From assembly GCF_004364165.1 (NCBI RefSeq), contig NZ_SOAY01000011.1, forward strand, positions 806,001 through 870,000: a stretch of DNA of 64,000 bases, in the 5' to 3' direction. The stretch comes from Maribacter spongiicola (lineage in GTDB: Bacteria; Bacteroidota; Bacteroidia; Flavobacteriales; Flavobacteriaceae). Under the pieces are notes generated by a model. That model ran no database searches, had not been told where the DNA came from, and was given only the letters and a program-made list of their open reading frames with translations. Position numbers and translations under genes: made by a program. Every line of letters begins with the position of its first letter. Positions within the stretch are counted from its first letter, which is position 1. Positions 43,336 through 51,629 of this stretch are shown in pieces.

Positions 43336-45507
43336 GTGGCTAACATACATTCCAAAACATTACAAGACTTAGAATTTCCATCTGTTTTAAAACAAGTATC
43401 TGCTCGTTGCAATACCGAATTAGGTAAGGAAGCAGCATTGGAAATCGCCCCTTTTATAACTGAAGAAGTTATAAAAATCGAATTGGGGAAAACGGCGGAG
43501 TATCTTTCGTCGTTAATTAGTGAAAACCGGATTCCCAATCACGGTTTCGATAGCATAAATAATGATCTAAAGCTGCTTAAAATTGAGAACACCACTTTAG
43601 AACTTCAAGGATTTAAGAGAATTGCCGGTATTTGTATTACTGTTGAACAACACCAGAAATTCTTTAAAAAATTCAAGGAATATTATCCTTTATTTTTTGA
43701 ATTTGCCTTAAAACTTGAGCCAAACAATCAAATTCCGAATTTAATCAATAATGTTATTGACCGTTTCGGTGAAGTAAAAGACAATGCCTCTGATCAATTA
43801 TTTTCAATAAGGAGACAAATTAATCTGGTACGCGGAAAGATTAGCCAAAGTTTTGGAAGCGCCCTAAATACCTATAATTCTTCTGATTACTTAGATGAAA
43901 TTAGAGAATCTGTTGTTGAAAATAGACGTGTATTGGCAGTAAAGGCAATGTATCGTAAAAAGGTAAAGGGTGCCGTAATGGGAACCTCAAAGACCGGAAG
44001 CATTGTTTACATAGAACCTGAAGCTGCCTTGAAATATAGTCGCGAGCTTAATAATTTGGAATTTGAAGAGAAAGAAGAAGTTCAACGTATTCTCAAGCAA
44101 TTAACGAGTCAAATAAGACCATTTAGAGCTCTTTTAAGCGATTATCAAGTTTATTTGACGCAAGTGGATGTTATTGCTGCCAAAGCAAAGCACGCGGAAG
44201 ATATCAATGCTTTATTGCCCAATATAAACTCTAACAACAGATTATATCTACGAGATGCCTACCACCCGCTGTTATTTTTAAATAATAAGCGAAAGGGCGA
44301 AAAAACATATCCACAAACCATTGAACTACACGCTGAGAATAGGATTATTGTGATATCAGGCCCTAATGCCGGTGGTAAAAGTATTACCCTAAAAACGATT
44401 GGTTTACTTCAAGTAATGCTTCAAAGCGGCATGTTGATTCCCGTTCACGAAAGAAGTGAAGTTTGCTTCTTTAAAAAGATTTTAACGGATATTGGAGATA
44501 ACCAAAGTATTGAAAATCATTTAAGTACATACAGTTACCGCTTAAAGAACATGAACCAATTTCTAAAGCGATGCGATGGCGATACTTTATTCTTAATCGA
44601 TGAATTTGGTACTGGTAGTGATCCAGAATTAGGTGGGGCTTTAGCAGAAGCCTTTTTAGAAGTCTTCTACGAACGTGGATCTTATGGTGTAATTACAACG
44701 CACTATGCCAATTTAAAAGCACTTGCCAACGAATTACCACACGTTACAAATGCAAATATGCTTTTCGACGGAAAAACATTAGAGCCTACTTTTCAATTGA
44801 TTTTAGGGCAAGCTGGTAGTTCTTTCACTTTTGAAGTTGCCCAAAAGAACGGTATACCCTACTCTCTTATCAATAAAGCAAAGAAAAAAATTGAACGTGG
44901 AAAGGTTCGTTTTGATGCTACCATAGCCAAACTACAAAAAGAACGTAGTAAAATGGCCGAAACAGGTTCTCGACTAAAAGAAGAGGAAATTAGAGCCCGA
45001 GAAGAAGGTCAACGTTTAGAAAAGTTAAATGCAAAGGTCAAATCTAAGTTAGAGAACTATCAAGAACTTTACGATCATGATCAGCGCATGATTCAGTTAG
45101 GAAATAAGGTAAATGTCGCGGCAGACAAGTATTTTCAAGATAACAAGAAGCGCCCTTTGGTTTCAGAACTATTAAGAATCGTTGAGACAGAGAATAGTAA
45201 ACGAACGAAGAAGACTGCTAATCAAGCCAAAGCCGAACGTGTTAAAAAAGCCAAAGTCGCCGAGGAAGTCCAAAAAGAAGTGAAGGTTATTCGTGAGAAA
45301 AAGAAGGTTGAAAAGAAGAAAGCAATTTTCAAAGAAAAGAATAAACCAAAACCGGTATTTACTATCGGAGATCGTGTTCGTATGCTTGACGGTAAAGCCG
45401 TAGGTAGTATAGATTCTCTAGAAAAAGGTAAGGCGATAGTTAACTATGGCATTTTTACAACCAATGTAAGTGTGGATAAATTAGAATTGGTTGAAAGAAA
45501 AAAATAA
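43336..45507 (+). CDS. mutS2: MutS2-family ATPase lacking the Smr domain
   Basis: 723 residues starting at GTG. The MutS core ATPase shows Walker A GPNAGGKS and Walker B LFLIDEFGTGSDPE, followed by a long basic coiled coil and a KOW-like end (FTIGDRVRMLDGKAVGSIDSL). The C-terminal Smr nuclease domain present in Bacillus and Thermus MutS2 is absent. MutS2 proteins act in recombination control or collided-ribosome rescue rather than mismatch repair. The GTG start is supported by the promoter box just upstream. Confidence 0.9.
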   Translation: MANIHSKTLQDLEFPSVLKQVSARCNTELGKEAALEIAPFITEEVIKIELGKTAEYLSSLISENRIPNHGFDSINNDLKLLKIENTTLELQGFKRIAGICITVEQHQKFFKKFKEYYPLFFEFALKLEPNNQIPNLINNVIDRFGEVKDNASDQLFSIRRQINLVRGKISQSFGSALNTYNSSDYLDEIRESVVENRRVLAVKAMYRKKVKGAVMGTSKTGSIVYIEPEAALKYSRELNNLEFEEKEEVQRILKQLTSQIRPFRALLSDYQVYLTQVDVIAAKAKHAEDINALLPNINSNNRLYLRDAYHPLLFLNNKRKGEKTYPQTIELHAENRIIVISGPNAGGKSITLKTIGLLQVMLQSGMLIPVHERSEVCFFKKILTDIGDNQSIENHLSTYSYRLKNMNQFLKRCDGDTLFLIDEFGTGSDPELGGALAEAFLEVFYERGSYGVITTHYANLKALANELPHVTNANMLFDGKTLEPTFQLILGQAGSSFTFEVAQKNGIPYSLINKAKKKIERGKVRFDATIAKLQKERSKMAETGSRLKEEEIRAREEGQRLEKLNAKVKSKLENYQELYDHDQRMIQLGNKVNVAADKYFQDNKKRPLVSELLRIVETENSKRTKKTANQAKAERVKKAKVAEEVQKEVKVIREKKKVEKKKAIFKEKNKPKPVFTIGDRVRMLDGKAVGSIDSLEKGKAIVNYGIFTTNVSVDKLELVERKK

Positions 45508-45528
45508 TACTGATTTACAGCTAGTTAT

Positions 45529-45550
45529 ATAAAATCGTATACGATTTTAT
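45529..45550. repeat. Perfect 22-bp palindrome after mutS2
   Basis: ATAAAATCGTA and its exact complement meet with no loop. It could be a hairpin or a protein-binding site. Fifteen of its bases (ATCGTATACGATTTT) recur at 45971-45985 inside the next gene. Confidence 0.6.
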
Positions 45551-45664
45551 TCTAATTTAAAATATACTATTAGATTTAAATTTTATGTTTTATCAATAAT
45601 ATTCTGATAGGATATTATAAAAATGTTGTGAGATGTTGACTAAATATTGTTTTATTTTTACAGT

Positions 45665-46069
45665 GTGAATTCAAATAAAAAAATCATTCTTTTTGATGGT
45701 GTTTGCAACTTATGCAACAACAGTGTTCAATTTGCCATAAAGCGAGATAAAAATGATATTTTTAGATATGCCGCCATTCAAAGTGAAACGGGAAAAAAAT
45801 TATTGAAGGAACGTAATATCGACACGAATGAAGTTGATTCCATAATTCTTATAGAACCGAATATTGCATATTATACCAAATCTACCGCAGCACTTGAAAT
45901 TTGTAAGGATTTGAAAGGACTTAACACCGTATCTACTATTTTACTATGGTTACCGGAGTCCTTCAGGAATATCGTATACGATTTTGTTGCAGCCAATAGA
46001 TACAAGTGGTACGGCAAAAAAGACGCTTGTATGATACCTACCGAAGAATTAAAAAGCAAATTCATTTAA
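45665..46069 (+). CDS. DCC-family thiol-disulfide oxidoreductase (DUF393)
   Basis: 134 residues from GTG 45665; the frame opens at TTG 45647, but those codons (FYFYS) lie over an AT-rich promoter-like stretch. IILFDGVCNLCNNSVQF holds the Asp-Gly-Val-Cys-x-x-Cys motif of the family, and the C-terminal WYGKKDACMIP is typical. Putative redox protein of unknown partners. Confidence 0.8.
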   Translation: MNSNKKIILFDGVCNLCNNSVQFAIKRDKNDIFRYAAIQSETGKKLLKERNIDTNEVDSIILIEPNIAYYTKSTAALEICKDLKGLNTVSTILLWLPESFRNIVYDFVAANRYKWYGKKDACMIPTEELKSKFI

Positions 46070-46202
46070 TAATTACTGCTACCCTCGCCCTTCAACAAAT
46101 TTTAATTCAAAGAAGATTTCTTTTACCTCTAACCATTTATATTAGCGTTCGTTACATTTTTAACATTTAACTTTTACTCGTTTGTTAATTAGAAAGTAAA
46201 CT

Positions 46203-47297
46203 ATGAGCGAGGTTAAGCGTAAAAGATATAAAAAGAAAAGGTATGTACTCCCAATAATCCTCATTACACTATTGGTTATAATTAGGCTTTCACTCCCCTA
46301 TTTTATAAAGAACTATGTAAATAAAGTTCTTGCCGATATACCTGGCTATTATGGTCAGGTAGACGATATAGACTTATCTATTATTCGAGGGGCCTACACT
46401 ATACACGGCATGTACTTGAACACGGTGAAAGCAAATTCTGAAATTCCATTTCTAGATTTTAAAAAAACTGATATTTCTGTAGAATGGAATGCGCTTTTTC
46501 ATGGTAAAATAGTTAGCGAGATTCAAATGTCGGAACCAACTATTATTTATGTTTTTGAAGACCAACAAGACACTACCGGTCAAGCCGATACAGAAGACTG
46601 GTCAAAAGCTCTTACTGATTTAGTCCCTATCGACATCAACCAACTGACAATTGAAAATGGAAAATTCGCTTTTTTACAACTTCAGGCAGATCCGAATATT
46701 GATTTAAACTTATCGAAGGTTCAGTTATCAGCTTCTAACCTTAGAAATGTTGTGGAGAAGACTAGGACCTTACCCTCTACTATTCATGCTACCGCTACAT
46801 CTATTGGTAATGGTGACGTATTGTTGGATGGAGAAATGAATTTGGTCAAGGAAATTCCTGATATGGATATTTCTTTCAGCTTACAAAATGCGAATGCTAC
46901 AGCTTTAAATGATTTCACAAAATATTATGCTGGAATAGATTTTGAAGAAGGTTCCTTCGATTTATTCGGAGAGCTTGCTATTGCCGATGGATATATGAAA
47001 GGTTCTTTTAAACCTATTTTAAAAGACGCCAAACTCATTGGCAAAGATGACGGATTTCTAAAAACCCTCTGGGAGGGATTTGTAGGCTTTTTTAAGTTCG
47101 TTTTAAAAAACCACAAACAAGATACACTTGCCACTAAAATACCTGTTGAGGGGGACTTAAATAACGTAAAGACTAAAATTTTGCCCACAGTAACAAGAAT
47201 ATTTAGAAATGCATGGATTCAAGCTTATAGTGATGTTGTAGATGACGACCTTAATTATCATGATGCTATAGAAGGTGCGGACAAGCATAAACAATAA
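46203..47297 (+). CDS. DUF748 / AsmA-like membrane-anchored protein
   Basis: 364 residues. A basic N-terminus (KRKRYKKKRY) precedes one transmembrane helix, then a long beta-rich periplasmic domain (LADIPGYYGQVDDIDLSIIRGAYTIHGMYL, DISVEWNALFHGKIVSEI, MSEPTIIYVF) as in DUF748 proteins related to AsmA. These may form bridge-like lipid transfer structures. It is followed 8 bp later by a DUF1206 protein, likely an operon. Confidence 0.8.
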   Translation: MSEVKRKRYKKKRYVLPIILITLLVIIRLSLPYFIKNYVNKVLADIPGYYGQVDDIDLSIIRGAYTIHGMYLNTVKANSEIPFLDFKKTDISVEWNALFHGKIVSEIQMSEPTIIYVFEDQQDTTGQADTEDWSKALTDLVPIDINQLTIENGKFAFLQLQADPNIDLNLSKVQLSASNLRNVVEKTRTLPSTIHATATSIGNGDVLLDGEMNLVKEIPDMDISFSLQNANATALNDFTKYYAGIDFEEGSFDLFGELAIADGYMKGSFKPILKDAKLIGKDDGFLKTLWEGFVGFFKFVLKNHKQDTLATKIPVEGDLNNVKTKILPTVTRIFRNAWIQAYSDVVDDDLNYHDAIEGADKHKQ

Positions 47298-47305
47298 AAT
47301 AAATC

Positions 47306-48097
47306 ATGAATAATAAAATTAAGAATGTTGCCTTAATAGGCTACACAGCAAAAGGGGTTGTATATGCGATGACCGGTATTCTAACCTTTTTGACATCTAT
47401 TAGCATGGGTGGTCAAAAAGCAGGTAAATTATCCACAATCAACTTTTTAGAGGAACAAAGTTTTGGTGCATCTATAGTCATTATTTTAGGTCTCGGTTTA
47501 TTGTGCTACGCTTTATGGCGTCTAATACAAGGCATAGTGGACCCTGAGGATATTGGTGCCGAACCTAAGAATATTGCAAAGCGAGCTGGCTTTACAATTA
47601 GTGGCTTCATCTATGCCGGTTTGGGATTGATTGCAATATTTGATGGTTTGGATATAGGACTTTTCTCGGGTAGTGACAACTCAAAATCTTCTTTTCTATC
47701 AGGTACTAGCGGGGCCATTATATTTCTAGTTATAGGCACAGGATTAGGCTTAAAAGGTGTGTACCAATTCGTTAAGGCATTTAAAGGTGAATTCCTCGAT
47801 AAGTTTCAAATAGATTCTTTATCCTCTATTACTAAGAGAAAATATATCAAAAGAATTGGCTATGCCGGTCTAATTTCTAGAGGAATTGTAACAAGTATTA
47901 TCTCGTATTTTTTTATAACAGCCGGTAAGAATCTTCAAGGAATAAGATCACAAGAATTAAAAGGCACTTCAGAAGCTTTTTCATTCATTCAAGAGCAGAT
48001 TTATGGCAAATGGTTACTTGGTATCGTGGCGATAGGTTTAGTATGTTACGGGTTATTTATGTTCAGTACAGCCGCCTATCGGAAATATGATGATTAA
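47306..48097 (+). CDS. DUF1206 membrane protein
   Basis: 263 residues with six predicted helices in three repeats of two, each beginning with an arginine/lysine-Gly-x-x-Tyr/Ser-type motif (IGYTAKGVVYAMTGI, AGFTISGFIYAGLGL, IGYAGLISRGIVTSI). This repeat layout is the DUF1206 pattern. The function is unknown. Confidence 0.85.
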   Translation: MNNKIKNVALIGYTAKGVVYAMTGILTFLTSISMGGQKAGKLSTINFLEEQSFGASIVIILGLGLLCYALWRLIQGIVDPEDIGAEPKNIAKRAGFTISGFIYAGLGLIAIFDGLDIGLFSGSDNSKSSFLSGTSGAIIFLVIGTGLGLKGVYQFVKAFKGEFLDKFQIDSLSSITKRKYIKRIGYAGLISRGIVTSIISYFFITAGKNLQGIRSQELKGTSEAFSFIQEQIYGKWLLGIVAIGLVCYGLFMFSTAAYRKYDD

Positions 48098-48103
48098 ACC
48101 ACC

Positions 48104-49405
48104 TTATTTTTTATAATTATCATCCCAATTCTTAACCTTTGGCTCATGTAATTTACCGATTGATTTTGCAACTACCATAGACACAGTTGCATCGCCTGAC
48201 ACATTAATAACGGTTCTACACATATCTAAAGGTCTATCAACAGCAAAAATCAATGCCAATCCTGCCTCAGGAATACCAGCTTGGGCTAAAACAATAACCA
48301 ACATAACCATACCGGCACCTGGTACTGCAGCACTACCTATTGAAGCTAGTGTAGCGGTAACAATAATTCCTAATTGTGCAGATAAACTTAAATCCATTCC
48401 AAATGCCTGTGCAATGAAAACAGCCGCTATCGCTTGATATAAACTTGTACCATCCATATTTATAGTGGCACCAATTGGCAATACAAAACTTGTGACTTCT
48501 TCATCAACACCTAAATGTTCTTCTACCCTTTCCATGGTTACAGGTAAAGTTGCTGCGCTTGAACTCGTTGAAAATGCTAGTAGTTGAGCTGGCGACATAC
48601 CTTTCATAAATGCACTTGGAGATGTTTTTGTAAAAACCCATACCATTAATAAGTAAACGCATAACATTAATGATAGCCCTAAAACAACACAGAAGGCATA
48701 CCATGCCAGTGCTTTGAATAAATCTAAACTTGGAGATTCTACAATCAATGCCGCTAGCAATGCAAAAACGCCGTAAGGAGCAGCTAGCATTATTAGGTCG
48801 ATCAATTTTAATATAACTTCATTGAAGCCGTCAAAGAACTTTTTAACGGGACTTGCTTGTTCTTCGGGTATAAGTATCAATCCGATTCCAAAAAATATAG
48901 CAAAAAAGATAACTTGTAACATGTTTCCGTTATCCGAAGCTGCTGCAAAAATATTGCTTGGCACCAAATCTTCCAATGCTTGTAACGGTCCAGCTTCTTG
49001 TTGCTTATCTGCCTTATTTTTAATGGCATCAGCATCACCTTTATAATTCTCAACTAATTCTGTTCTAGTTGCCTCGGTAATTGAAGCACCAGGTTTTACA
49101 ACGTTTACAACACCTAAACCAATGGTAACCGCGATAACTGTGGTAGCGATATAGATTCCTATAGTACGCCCACCCATTTGAGAAAGCTTAGAAATATCCT
49201 TTAAATCTGATACGCCTTTTATTAAAGAACCTAAAATAAGTGGTACGGCAATAAGCTTTAATGAGTTGATGAAAATATTACCGAATGGCTTGATCCAATC
49301 TGAAATGAATTTTGGTCCCCAATCTAGCTGAACCATGGCTAAAGCAAATAAAACTCCCGCTAACATTCCTATTAGAATTTGCCAATGCAACTCAAGCTTC
49401 CTCAT
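48104..49405 (-). CDS. Dicarboxylate/amino acid:cation symporter
   Basis: 433 residues of the DAACS (GltP/DctA) family. The two re-entrant loops are visible: AFSTSSSAATLPVTMERVEE (serine-rich) and the SIGSAAVPGAGMVMLVIVL region; GATINMDGTSLYQA is the NMDGT ion-binding motif, and DRPLDMCRTVINVSGD the substrate-binding helix. It takes up glutamate, aspartate or C4-dicarboxylates with Na+ or H+. Confidence 0.93.
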   Translation of the reverse strand: MRKLELHWQILIGMLAGVLFALAMVQLDWGPKFISDWIKPFGNIFINSLKLIAVPLILGSLIKGVSDLKDISKLSQMGGRTIGIYIATTVIAVTIGLGVVNVVKPGASITEATRTELVENYKGDADAIKNKADKQQEAGPLQALEDLVPSNIFAAASDNGNMLQVIFFAIFFGIGLILIPEEQASPVKKFFDGFNEVILKLIDLIMLAAPYGVFALLAALIVESPSLDLFKALAWYAFCVVLGLSLMLCVYLLMVWVFTKTSPSAFMKGMSPAQLLAFSTSSSAATLPVTMERVEEHLGVDEEVTSFVLPIGATINMDGTSLYQAIAAVFIAQAFGMDLSLSAQLGIIVTATLASIGSAAVPGAGMVMLVIVLAQAGIPEAGLALIFAVDRPLDMCRTVINVSGDATVSMVVAKSIGKLHEPKVKNWDDNYKK

Positions 49406-49466
49406 ATATAAATTAGTTTAGGGAAGTAAGATAGTATTTTGCAAGGAAAAGTGCTAAAAACCCAAC

Positions 49467-50531
49467 CTATAATTTAATGGTACGGTTTAAAAGGGCATAA
49501 TCTGCCAAAACCAATGCGGTCATCGCTTCGACTATAGGTACAGCTCTTGGAACTACGCAAGGATCATGTCTTCCCTTACCCTGTGTTTTAATGTTATTAC
49601 CTTCTTTATCAATTGTTTCGTAACCTTGAATAACCGTTGCTACTGGCTTAAAAGCAACATTAAAATAAATATCCATTCCATTACTTATTCCACCTTGAAT
49701 ACCACCACTATAGTTGGTTTTTGTAGAACCGTCAATATTAAATTGATCGTTGTGTTCGCTACCTTTCATCTTAACACCTTCAAAGCCGCTACCATATTCA
49801 AAGCCTTTTACTGCATTTATAGATAACATTGCCTTCCCTAACTCGGCATGAAGCTTATCGAAAACCGGCTCTCCTAAACCAATCGGTACATTTTTAGCTA
49901 CACAGGTAATAATTCCACCAATGGTATCACCGTCTTTTTTAATGGACTTGATATAATCTTCCATCTTTGCGGCCATTTGTGGGTCGGGGCAACGAACATC
50001 ATTACTTTCTGTTAGAGATAAATCTAATTCTGTATAATGCTTACCTAAATTCATATCTCCTACTTGAGATACAAATGCTTGAATTTCTATTCCTTTTAAA
50101 AACTGTTTTGCAATAGCACCCGCCACTACTCTACTAGCTGTTTCACGAGCAGAACTTCTACCACCACCACGGTAATCTCTAAATCCGTATTTTTTATCGT
50201 ATACATAATCTGCATGCGATGGTCTATAAGAATCTTTTATATGTCCGTAATCTTTAGATTTTTGATTTGTATTATGAATAGCAAAGCCAATTGGCGTTCC
50301 CGTGGTTTTTCCTTCAAAAATTCCCGAATAGAACTCTACTTCATCTGGCTCTTTTCTTTGAGTAACAATGGCAGATTGACCTGGTTTACGACGATTAAGA
50401 TCATTTTGTATAGCATCAAAATCCAATTCTATTTCTGACGGACAGCCATCAATAACTCCTCCGATTGCTTTTCCGTGAGATTCTCCAAAAGTGCTTACCC
50501 TAAATATATTTCCGAAGGTATTTCCAGCCAT
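49467..50531 (-). CDS. aroC: Chorismate synthase
   Basis: 354 residues. Signatures are [16 protein letters not shown] near the N-terminus, [23 protein letters not shown] with the FMN-site basic residues, and [18 protein letters not shown] near the C-terminus. Converts EPSP to chorismate, last step of the shikimate pathway. It is a single gene on the minus strand. Confidence 0.96.
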   Translation of the reverse strand: MAGNTFGNIFRVSTFGESHGKAIGGVIDGCPSEIELDFDAIQNDLNRRKPGQSAIVTQRKEPDEVEFYSGIFEGKTTGTPIGFAIHNTNQKSKDYGHIKDSYRPSHADYVYDKKYGFRDYRGGGRSSARETASRVVAGAIAKQFLKGIEIQAFVSQVGDMNLGKHYTELDLSLTESNDVRCPDPQMAAKMEDYIKSIKKDGDTIGGIITCVAKNVPIGLGEPVFDKLHAELGKAMLSINAVKGFEYGSGFEGVKMKGSEHNDQFNIDGSTKTNYSGGIQGGISNGMDIYFNVAFKPVATVIQGYETIDKEGNNIKTQGKGRHDPCVVPRAVPIVEAMTALVLADYALLNRTIKL

Positions 50532-50734
50532 AATAAATGCGTTCTAAATGATGAGATACTGATTGTAATACTTACCAATCAACCGACTTCAAAGGTAAAT
50601 GTTAAATGCTGGAAAGAAAAATTTTAAAAGCGCATAATATTAGCTTAACCTTACTCATTTGTGATAATGATAATTTAACCTTAAGATTAAAAATTGTTGA
50701 CCCAATAAGTAACTACTGCATATGCAATTAGGTT

Positions 50735-50742
50735 TAATTTTG
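50735..50742 (+). promoter_or_regulatory. Promoter -7 box of the phosphoesterase gene
   Basis: TAATTTTG matches TAnnTTTG, 18 bp before the TTG start at 50760, and supports that start. Confidence 0.5.
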
Positions 50743-50759
50743 TCATAAAATTTATCCCC

Positions 50760-51629
50760 TTGAAAAAACGACGTCTTGAAATAGTTGTGCTTTCTGATAT
50801 TCACTTAGGTTCTTATGCTTGTCATGCAGAAGAATTACTAACATATCTATCTAGTATAGATCCTAAAATATTAATTCTCAATGGTGATATACTTGACGCA
50901 AAGAAAATGCGTAACAATTACTTTCCACCATCTCATTTAAAAGTAGTTAAAAAAATATTTTCACTGGCATCAAAAGGTACCGATGTACATTATATAACCG
51001 GTAACCGCGATGAACCTTTTCGTAAAATTGATGAAATTTATATGGGTGCCATACAAGTTTCTAATCGGCTTACATTAAAACTGAATGGGAAAAATACATT
51101 GTTTTTTCACGGAGACATTTTCGATTTTTCATTTAGACACTCGCATTGGCTTTTGAATTTTGGAGGAACCGGTTTTGATATGCTTTTAAAACTTGCCAAA
51201 CTAAAGACAAAAACCCTTCATATAATCGGAAAGAAGAACAAACCATTCACTAATCCGGAATTAGAATATGGAGAGCGTGATCCACAGCAAATAGCACTTT
51301 TTGAAAAAAATGTAGCTAAAATGGCTATTAAACAGCACTTTGACCATGTCATTTGCGGTCATAGTCACGCTCCGAACAAACAAGTCTTTGAAACCAAAAA
51401 AGGAGAATGTCTTTACCTAAACTCCGGTGATTGGGTAAAGCATATGACAGCTCTTGAATACTCTTTTAAACGTTGGAAACTTTACCGCTACGAGAATGAT
51501 AAGCTCGCATCGTTTTATATGGATGAAGAGTTGAAGTCAATGGACATGAACGAGCTTATGGATACTATAACCCAACGGAAAGAAAGTGAACTAAAAAGTC
51601 AAAAAGAGACAGACGATTTAACCGACTAG
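50760..51629 (+). CDS. LpxH-like metallophosphoesterase
   Basis: 289 residues from TTG 50760. Metal-binding motifs in order: SDIHLGSY, LNGDILDAKKM, TGNRDE, FHGDIFD, and GHSHAPN. The layout fits UDP-2,3-diacylglucosamine pyrophosphatase-like proteins of the LpxH superfamily that act in lipid A synthesis. Exact activity is not certain. It ends in a 4-bp convergent overlap with the next gene. Confidence 0.82.
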   Translation: MKKRRLEIVVLSDIHLGSYACHAEELLTYLSSIDPKILILNGDILDAKKMRNNYFPPSHLKVVKKIFSLASKGTDVHYITGNRDEPFRKIDEIYMGAIQVSNRLTLKLNGKNTLFFHGDIFDFSFRHSHWLLNFGGTGFDMLLKLAKLKTKTLHIIGKKNKPFTNPELEYGERDPQQIALFEKNVAKMAIKQHFDHVICGHSHAPNKQVFETKKGECLYLNSGDWVKHMTALEYSFKRWKLYRYENDKLASFYMDEELKSMDMNELMDTITQRKESELKSQKETDDLTD

